Shown here piece by piece: positions 56,421-64,000 of a stretch of DNA of 64,000 nt. The notes under the pieces are model-generated. The model had not been told where the DNA came from, ran no database searches, and was given only the letters and a program-made list of their open reading frames with translations. How positions within the stretch are numbered: the stretch's first letter is position 1; every line of letters starts with the position of its first letter. This DNA is from Dickeya fangzhongdai (GTDB lineage: Bacteria > Pseudomonadota > Gammaproteobacteria > Enterobacterales > Enterobacteriaceae): assembly GCF_002812485.1 (NCBI RefSeq), contig NZ_CP025003.1, forward strand, positions 4,526,001-4,590,000. Direction: 5' to 3'. Made by a program: the position numbers and the translations under genes.

Positions 56421-56444
56421 GCGGCCCGCCTGCGGGCCGTTTCT
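56421..56444 (+). terminator. Intrinsic terminator of hslO
   Basis: The stem cggcccg / cgggccg with a cctg loop, followed by tttctct, 12 bp after the stop. Confidence 0.8.
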
Positions 56445-56478
56445 CTACTTTCACAACAACGTTCACAACAACAATACG

Positions 56479-56513
56479 ACTCACAACGACGGTACCACTC
56501 ACAACGACGGTAC
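56479..56513. repeat. Direct repeat in the pckA upstream region
   Basis: Two adjacent 17-18-bp copies of actcacaacgacggtac, preceded by further acaac repeats, lie between the hslO terminator and the pckA promoter region. Confidence 0.8.
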
Positions 56514-56703
56514 TACGAAAAAACCGCCCGTTATCTCACCCGGTCATTTCGCTTACACAACAACCGTTTGCTTACTTTTTCTTCACATGTATAAGCAAAG
56601 TTATTAATGAATTTATTTAATTTTTTGATTGTTATCGCGGTTAAAATAAGCTCACCTTCTAGACTTACTAACAGTACGACTATAACGATCTAGGAGTAGC
56701 AAC

Positions 56704-58323
56704 ATGCAGATAAAAGGCATTACGCCAGAAGCACTGACGGCTTATGGCATTCATGATGTCCGCGAAATTGTCTACAACCCAAGCTACGATTTACTTTTTA
56801 CTGAAGAAACATCCCCTACCCTACAAGGTTATGAACGCGGTATCGAAACCCAGCTGGGCGCCGTTGCCGTTGATACCGGCATTTTCACCGGCCGTTCCCC
56901 GAAGGATAAGTACATCGTCCGCGACGATGTGACCCGCGACACCGTCTGGTGGTCCGATCAGGGCAAAGGCAAAAACGACAACCATCCGCTCAGCCAGGAA
57001 ACCTGGCAACACCTGAAACAGCTGGTCACCAACCAGTTATCAGGCAAACGCGTGTTTGTCGTTGATGCTTTCTGCGGCGCCAACGCCGACACGCGCCTGA
57101 AGGTTCGTTTCATCACCGAAGTCGCCTGGCAGGCTCACTTCGTGAAAAACATGTTTATCCGTCCCAGCGATGAGGAGTTGCAGGGTTTCGAGCCGGATTT
57201 CATCGTGATGAACGGCGCGAAATGCACCAACCCGCAGTGGCAGGAACAGGGGCTGAACTCGGAAAACTTCGTGGCCTTCAACCTGACTGAGCGCATCCAG
57301 CTCATCGGCGGCACCTGGTACGGCGGCGAAATGAAGAAAGGTCTGTTCTCCATCATGAACTACCTGTTGCCGCTCAAAGGCATCGCCTCCATGCACTGCT
57401 CGGCCAACGTGGGTGAAAAAGGTGATGTGGCGGTGTTCTTCGGCCTGTCCGGCACCGGCAAAACCACGCTGTCCACCGACCCGAAACGGCAGTTGATCGG
57501 CGATGACGAACACGGCTGGGACGACGACGGCGTGTTCAACTTTGAAGGCGGCTGCTACGCGAAAACCATCAATCTGTCCGCTGCAGCGGAGCCGGATATT
57601 TATCACGCCATCCGCCGCGACGCGCTGCTGGAAAACGTGACCGTGCTGGCGGATGGCAGCGTGGATTTCAGCGACGGCTCAAAAACCGAAAACACCCGCG
57701 TGTCCTACCCGATCTATCACATCGATAACATCGTCAAGCCGGTTTCCAAAGCCGGGCACGCCACCAAGGTGATTTTCCTGACCGCCGATGCCTTCGGCGT
57801 GCTGCCGCCGGTTTCCCGACTGACCGCGGATCAGACCCAGTACCACTTCCTGTCCGGCTTTACCGCCAAACTGGCAGGCACCGAGCGCGGCGTGACTGAA
57901 CCGACGCCAACCTTCTCCGCCTGCTTTGGCGCGGCGTTTCTGGCGCTGCACCCGACGCAGTACGCCGAAGTGCTGGTAAAACGCATGCAGGCGGCGGGCG
58001 CCAAAGCCTATCTGGTGAACACCGGCTGGAACGGCACCGGTAAGCGTATCTCCATCAAGGACACCCGCGGCATTATCGACGCGATCCTCAATGGCAGCAT
58101 CGACGACGCCGAAACCCAGACGTTGCCGATCTTCGATCTGTCGATCCCGACCGCGCTGCCGGGCGTCGATCCGGCGATTCTGGATCCGCGCGACACCTAC
58201 GCCTCCCCGGCGCAGTGGGAGGAGAAGGCGCACGATCTGGCACAGCGCTTTATCACCAATTTCGACAAGTACACCGACACTCCTGCCGGTGCGGCGCTGG
58301 TTTCCGCCGGGCCGAAGCAATAA
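56704..58323 (+). CDS. pckA: Phosphoenolpyruvate carboxykinase (ATP)
   Basis: A 539-aa gluconeogenic enzyme converting oxaloacetate and ATP to PEP, CO2 and ADP. Walker A is [13 protein letters not shown], with [20 protein letters not shown] as the metal site and [12 protein letters not shown] as the substrate loop. The ribosome site AGGAG lies 6 bp before ATG. The 295-bp upstream region is AT-rich close to the start. Confidence 0.98.
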   Translation: MQIKGITPEALTAYGIHDVREIVYNPSYDLLFTEETSPTLQGYERGIETQLGAVAVDTGIFTGRSPKDKYIVRDDVTRDTVWWSDQGKGKNDNHPLSQETWQHLKQLVTNQLSGKRVFVVDAFCGANADTRLKVRFITEVAWQAHFVKNMFIRPSDEELQGFEPDFIVMNGAKCTNPQWQEQGLNSENFVAFNLTERIQLIGGTWYGGEMKKGLFSIMNYLLPLKGIASMHCSANVGEKGDVAVFFGLSGTGKTTLSTDPKRQLIGDDEHGWDDDGVFNFEGGCYAKTINLSAAAEPDIYHAIRRDALLENVTVLADGSVDFSDGSKTENTRVSYPIYHIDNIVKPVSKAGHATKVIFLTADAFGVLPPVSRLTADQTQYHFLSGFTAKLAGTERGVTEPTPTFSACFGAAFLALHPTQYAEVLVKRMQAAGAKAYLVNTGWNGTGKRISIKDTRGIIDAILNGSIDDAETQTLPIFDLSIPTALPGVDPAILDPRDTYASPAQWEEKAHDLAQRFITNFDKYTDTPAGAALVSAGPKQ

Positions 58324-58344
58324 CGACGGCAACCCACCGACAGC

Positions 58345-58372
58345 AAAAAGGCGCGATGAACGCGCCTTTTTC
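58345..58372. terminator. Bidirectional terminator, pckA / envZ
   Basis: The stem aaaaaggcgcg / cgcgccttttt with a short loop between convergent pckA and envZ. Confidence 0.9.
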
Positions 58373-58418
58373 TTTACCGTTTTCGTCGTTTTCCTGGCGG
58401 CATCCGCCGCCACTTTTT

Positions 58419-60532
<2,114 letters not shown>

Positions 60533-60802
60533 CTCTCTTCTCCAAAGACGTGATAGCCGCCAGCGCTTGGCTTTATTACGAAACACAATCTGATATTGTT
60601 CAGAAACCGGCAATGAACTGACAGTCGTTTCTGGTATATATTCTAGGCAAAATTGTTACAAAGGATATAAAAATACGTTGTAATCAAGCCGTTCCCATCA
60701 CCGGGCACTGCAAATCACGCCACAAATGACGATTTATCCGCTATGTTATCTCACAGCCAACGATTATAACGATTTTATGATCCTCACATTTCAGAAAAGC
60801 GT

Positions 60803-61285
60803 ATGAAAACCGATCTGATCACGCGCGAAGGCTATGAAGCCCTGCATCAGGAACTCAACTATCTGTGGAAGGAACGCCGCCCGGAAATCACGGAGAAGGT
60901 AGCCTGGGCCGCCAGCCTGGGCGATCGCAGCGAAAACGCCGATTATCTCTACAACAAACGCCTGCTGCGCGAAATCGACCGCCGGGTGCGCTATCTGCGC
61001 AAACGCCTGCAGGTAGTGCGCGTGGTGGATTACTCCCCCCAGCAAGACGGCAAGGTGTTTTTCGGTGCCTGGGTCGAGGTGGAAAACGAAGACGGCGACG
61101 TGAAACGCTTTCGGATCGTCGGGCCGGATGAAATTTACGGCCGCAAGGATTACATCTCAATCGACGCCCCAATGGCGCGCGCGCTGCTGAAAAAAGCGGT
61201 GGATGAAGAAGCGGTGGTTAATACGCCAACCGGCCCAAAGGTCTGGTACGTCAATAAAATCGACTATCGCAACCCTATCGATTGA
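60803..61285 (+). CDS. greB: Transcription elongation factor GreB
   Basis: A 160-aa secondary-channel factor that stimulates RNA cleavage by backtracked RNA polymerase. The coiled-coil domain has DRSENADYLYNKRLLREIDR with the acidic tip (S-E-N-A-D-Y). The C-terminal FKBP-like domain has RIVGPDEIYGRKDYISIDAP. It is divergent from ompR across 270 bp. Confidence 0.98.
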   Translation: MKTDLITREGYEALHQELNYLWKERRPEITEKVAWAASLGDRSENADYLYNKRLLREIDRRVRYLRKRLQVVRVVDYSPQQDGKVFFGAWVEVENEDGDVKRFRIVGPDEIYGRKDYISIDAPMARALLKKAVDEEAVVNTPTGPKVWYVNKIDYRNPID

Positions 61286-61438
61286 CCGGCTCAAGCTCCG
61301 TCATACCGGCGGGCGTTTTGCCGATCACGCTCGCCGTGTTCGCCATGTCGGCTTCCAAATATCAAAATACATTGCTATTAGTCATTCTTATTCTTTTTTT
61401 GACATATGGGTTCTTACCTTCACATATTTGTTCTCACT

Positions 61439-61456
61439 TTGACATAAAGATGTCAT
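61439..61456 (+). promoter_or_regulatory. Pho-box-like site upstream of the olsF-like gene
   Basis: ttgacat-aaag-atgtcat has two 7-bp half-sites 11 bp apart, like the PhoB consensus CTGTCAT-AWAW-CTGTCAY; the halves match at 5 and 6 of 7 positions. Another ttgacat half-site occurs about 40 bp upstream (61398). The site is 44 bp before the ATG. Confidence 0.5.
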
Positions 61457-61499
61457 TTCCCTCCCTTACCGTGGCATCGGTGATTATGGAGGGCCGTTT

Positions 61500-63209
61500 A
61501 TGTTTAGCCTGGATAACCTATTACAAGAGCTTGCTCCGCATCGTTCCACTCCGACCTGGCAGCGTTCACTGTTGCGTAGTCTGTTGTTCGAGAATGAATT
61601 CCAGCAATTTGCCCAGCGTTACCCCCACCTCAAAGGACTGGATTTGGTGGAACAGGTTCTGGATTACTTCAGCCTTAATTGTGAAATGGTGGAAGGCGAT
61701 CTGGAAAACATCCCCAGTCATGGACCGGTGGTACTGGTCGCCAACCACCCGATCGGTTCGCTGGACGGCCTGGCGTTGCTACGTACCGTCGCCAGCGTGC
61801 GTCCGGATGTGCGTATCGTCGCCAGCCAATTACTTTCCTATATCGAGCCCCTGAAAAACCTGTTTTTTTCGGTGGATAACTTTAGCAACCGCACCCGGCG
61901 TCATCAGCTCGCCGCCATTCAGGAACATCTGGCCGGCGATGGCGCGATCATCATGTTCCCCGCCGGCGAAGTCTCCCGCATGAGCCTGAAAGGCATCCGG
62001 GACGGCCACTGGCATAACGGCTTTATCCGCATGGCGGCCAAAGCGCGCGCGCCGATTGTGCCGATTCACATCAGCGGACGTAACAGCAATCTGTTCTACC
62101 TGTCGTCGCTGATTTATCGCCCGCTGTCCACCCTGTTGCTGGTGCGGGAAATGTTCCGCCAGCACGGCAACCGGCTGCGCTTTCGCATCGGCGCGCAGAT
62201 CCCTTACTCGACCTGGAGCCAGGGCGAATGGCAGCCCAACGATCTGGCCGCCCGCTTCCGCCGCCATGTCTACCGCCTGGGGCAAGGCAAACCCGGCTGT
62301 TTTAACGGCGACAAGCCGATTGCGCTGCCGGAAGAGCGCACGCTGCTGAAACGGGCGCTGGAAACCTGCGAAGCACTCGGCACCACGCCGGACGGTAAAA
62401 AAATCTACCTCTATCGTCGCGGCAGCGAAGATTACGTTCCTATCTTGCGTGAGTTGGGACGTCTGCGCGAAATCGCCTTTCGCGCCGTCGGCGAAGGCTC
62501 CGGCAAACGTCGCGATCTCGACAGCTTCGACGACGATTACCTGCATCTGGTGTTATGGGACGACCGCGAACTGGAAATCGTCGGCGCCTATCGGTTTGCG
62601 CCGACGGCGCGCCTGCTGGCGGAAAAAGACATCAGCGGTCTGTACAGTCATAGCCTGTTTCAGTACGGCGAAGAGATGGCCCCGGTGCTGGCCAGCGGAA
62701 TTGAGCTGGGCCGCAGCTTTATTCAGCCCAAATACTGGGGCAAGCGCGGCCTGGACTACCTGTGGCTGGGCATCGGCGCGTATCTGGCGCGCTACCCGGA
62801 GTACCGCTATCTGTTCGGCCCGGTTTCCTTGTCCGGTTCCTTGCCTTCGCCGGCGCGCGATCTGCTGATTGCGTTCTACCGGTTGCACTTCGCACCCAGC
62901 CAGGCGCTGGCCCGTTCGCGTCGGCCCTACCCGGCCTCGCTGCCGGAAGTGCTCAGGCAATTCGAAGGCGACGACTATCAACAGGATTTGACGCGCCTCA
63001 AAAGTATGCTCAGCAACATGGGATGCTCCATTCCCACGCTGTATAAGCAGTACTCGGAGCTGTGCGAGCCGGGCGGCGTGCAGTTTATCGACTTCGGCGT
63101 CGACCCGGATTTCAACAACTGCGTTGATGGTCTGGTGCTGGTGGATTTACAGCAGTTGAAAGCCTCTCGTCATCAGCGCTACATCGCGCCGTTCTGCAAC
63201 GAGGCATAA
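61500..63209 (+). CDS. olsF: Bifunctional ornithine lipid synthase (OlsF-like acyltransferase)
   Basis: A 569-aa two-domain protein. Residues about 60-260 are an O-acyltransferase of the PlsC/OlsA type: NHPIGSLDG at 82-90 carries the catalytic His and Asp, and FPAGEVSR at 153-160 is the acceptor motif. Residues about 300-560 form a GNAT-like N-acyltransferase of the OlsB/hemolysin type (DDYLHLVLWDDRELEIVGAY, GRSFIQPKYWGKRGLDYLWL). This order matches OlsF of Serratia, which makes phosphorus-free ornithine lipids. A Pho-box-like site upstream fits induction by phosphate starvation. Confidence 0.85.
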   Translation: MFSLDNLLQELAPHRSTPTWQRSLLRSLLFENEFQQFAQRYPHLKGLDLVEQVLDYFSLNCEMVEGDLENIPSHGPVVLVANHPIGSLDGLALLRTVASVRPDVRIVASQLLSYIEPLKNLFFSVDNFSNRTRRHQLAAIQEHLAGDGAIIMFPAGEVSRMSLKGIRDGHWHNGFIRMAAKARAPIVPIHISGRNSNLFYLSSLIYRPLSTLLLVREMFRQHGNRLRFRIGAQIPYSTWSQGEWQPNDLAARFRRHVYRLGQGKPGCFNGDKPIALPEERTLLKRALETCEALGTTPDGKKIYLYRRGSEDYVPILRELGRLREIAFRAVGEGSGKRRDLDSFDDDYLHLVLWDDRELEIVGAYRFAPTARLLAEKDISGLYSHSLFQYGEEMAPVLASGIELGRSFIQPKYWGKRGLDYLWLGIGAYLARYPEYRYLFGPVSLSGSLPSPARDLLIAFYRLHFAPSQALARSRRPYPASLPEVLRQFEGDDYQQDLTRLKSMLSNMGCSIPTLYKQYSELCEPGGVQFIDFGVDPDFNNCVDGLVLVDLQQLKASRHQRYIAPFCNEA

Positions 63210-63361
63210 TACTCTGGCGGTACCGGCGCCGGCCGGGCCGCTGCAAACCCTCCGTTTGTCTGACTGGCATTTTGCGCCGTCAATCCGTATAACTGTCCCC
63301 CAGTCATTTATCCTTTCAACGTTCATTATCTCGCTAATAAAACTATCTTGCTGATAACACT

Positions 63362-64000
63362 ATGACGAATGCATTAAGCCAGATTATTGCCAGCGAACTG
63401 CAGGCACGAACCGAACAGGTCAGTGCGGCCATTCAACTGCTGGATGAAGGCAACACGGTGCCTTTTATCGCCCGTTACCGTAAAGAAGTCACCGGCGGGC
63501 TGGATGATACCCAGTTGCGCCAGTTGGAAAGCCGTCTGTCTTACCTGCGCGAGCTGGAAGAACGCCGCCAGACCATCCTCAAATCCATTGAGGAACAGGG
63601 CAAGCTGACCGACGCGCTGGCGGCGTCGATCAACACCACGCTCAGCAAGACCGAGCTGGAAGACCTCTACCTGCCTTACAAGCCCAAACGCCGCACGCGC
63701 GGGCAAATCGCCATCGAAGCCGGGCTGGAACCGCTGGCGGACAGCCTGTGGAACGACCCGAGCCAGACGCCGGAACACGTGGCCGACGCTTACGTCAATG
63801 CCGATAACGGCGTGGCCGACGTCAAGGCCGCGCTGGATGGCGCGCGCTATATTCTGATGGAGCGTTTCGCCGAAGACGCTGCGCTGCTGGCTAAGGTGCG
63901 TGATTACCTGTGGAAAAACGCCCATCTGGTGTCCCGCGTGGTGGAAGGCAAAGAGGAAGACGGCGCGAAATTCCGCGACTACTTCGACCATCACGAACCG
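63362..64000 (+). CDS. tex: Tex transcription accessory protein, N-terminal part
   Basis: The frame begins at ATG 63362 ([20 protein letters not shown]) and runs off the right edge after 213 codons. It matches the N-terminal helical domain of Tex (E. coli YhgF): [40 protein letters not shown] and [20 protein letters not shown]. Tex is a nucleic-acid-binding protein with an S1 domain, which lies outside the window. Next to greB in E. coli as well. Confidence 0.96.
   Translation, partial: MTNALSQIIASELQARTEQVSAAIQLLDEGNTVPFIARYRKEVTGGLDDTQLRQLESRLSYLRELEERRQTILKSIEEQGKLTDALAASINTTLSKTELEDLYLPYKPKRRTRGQIAIEAGLEPLADSLWNDPSQTPEHVADAYVNADNGVADVKAALDGARYILMERFAEDAALLAKVRDYLWKNAHLVSRVVEGKEEDGAKFRDYFDHHEP

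Overview
The window is chromosomal DNA of a soft-rot enterobacterium, almost certainly a Dickeya species (the former Erwinia chrysanthemi group). Three things point there: a pectate lyase cluster pelB-pelC-pelZ, a gene whose product I recognise as the Erwinia pentameric ligand-gated ion channel ELIC, and an enterobacterial backbone that follows the E. coli slyX-slyD to ompR-greB-tex gene order almost gene for gene.

Backbone: end of a histidine kinase, fkpA, slyX, slyD, yheV, kefB-kefG, yheS, a LysE-type exporter, yheT-yheU, prkB, yhfA, crp, argD, pabA, ppiA, trpS-gph-rpe, dam, damX, aroB, aroK, hofQPONM, mrcA, nudE, igaA, yrfG-hslR, hslO, pckA, envZ-ompR, greB, an olsF-like ornithine-lipid acyltransferase, and the start of tex. 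Operon overlaps of a few bases are common (yheT-yheU, gph-rpe, hofMNOP, yrfG-hslR, ompR-envZ).

Accessory DNA sits in three places. (1) Between slyX and slyD: an AraC-type regulator, an APH-fold kinase divergent from an ethanolamine-type permease, and a Tat-exported bicupin oxalate decarboxylase. (2) Between pabA and ppiA, about 16 kb where E. coli has only fic-yhfG: a degenerate AAA+/AraC fusion regulator, a small HTH gene broken by an A9 tract, a 49-aa peptide gene downstream of a PatA/PatG-like subtilisin (a minimal cyanobactin-like RiPP cassette with no YcaO), a solitary GH19 endolysin/chitinase, a tightly overlapping four-gene operon (PLP decarboxylase, ELIC, Cache-type membrane sensor, MFS transporter), then pelB, pelC and pelZ. 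(3) A mandelate-racemase-family enzyme between ppiA and trpS.

The best candidate for an undescribed system is the locus at 19.5-24.0 kb: protease, precursor-like peptide, A9-split HTH gene and pseudo-AAA/AraC regulator, all on the minus strand in AT-rich surroundings. The ELIC operon is the second: a decarboxylase that should make an amine is translationally adjacent to an amine-gated channel, a periplasmic sensor and a transporter. Regulatory signals visible in the sequence include a near-consensus KdgR box and CRP-like site before pelB, degenerate counterparts before pelC, an ERIC element inside the pelC leader, tandem ARG boxes before argD, and a Pho-box-like site before the ornithine-lipid gene.
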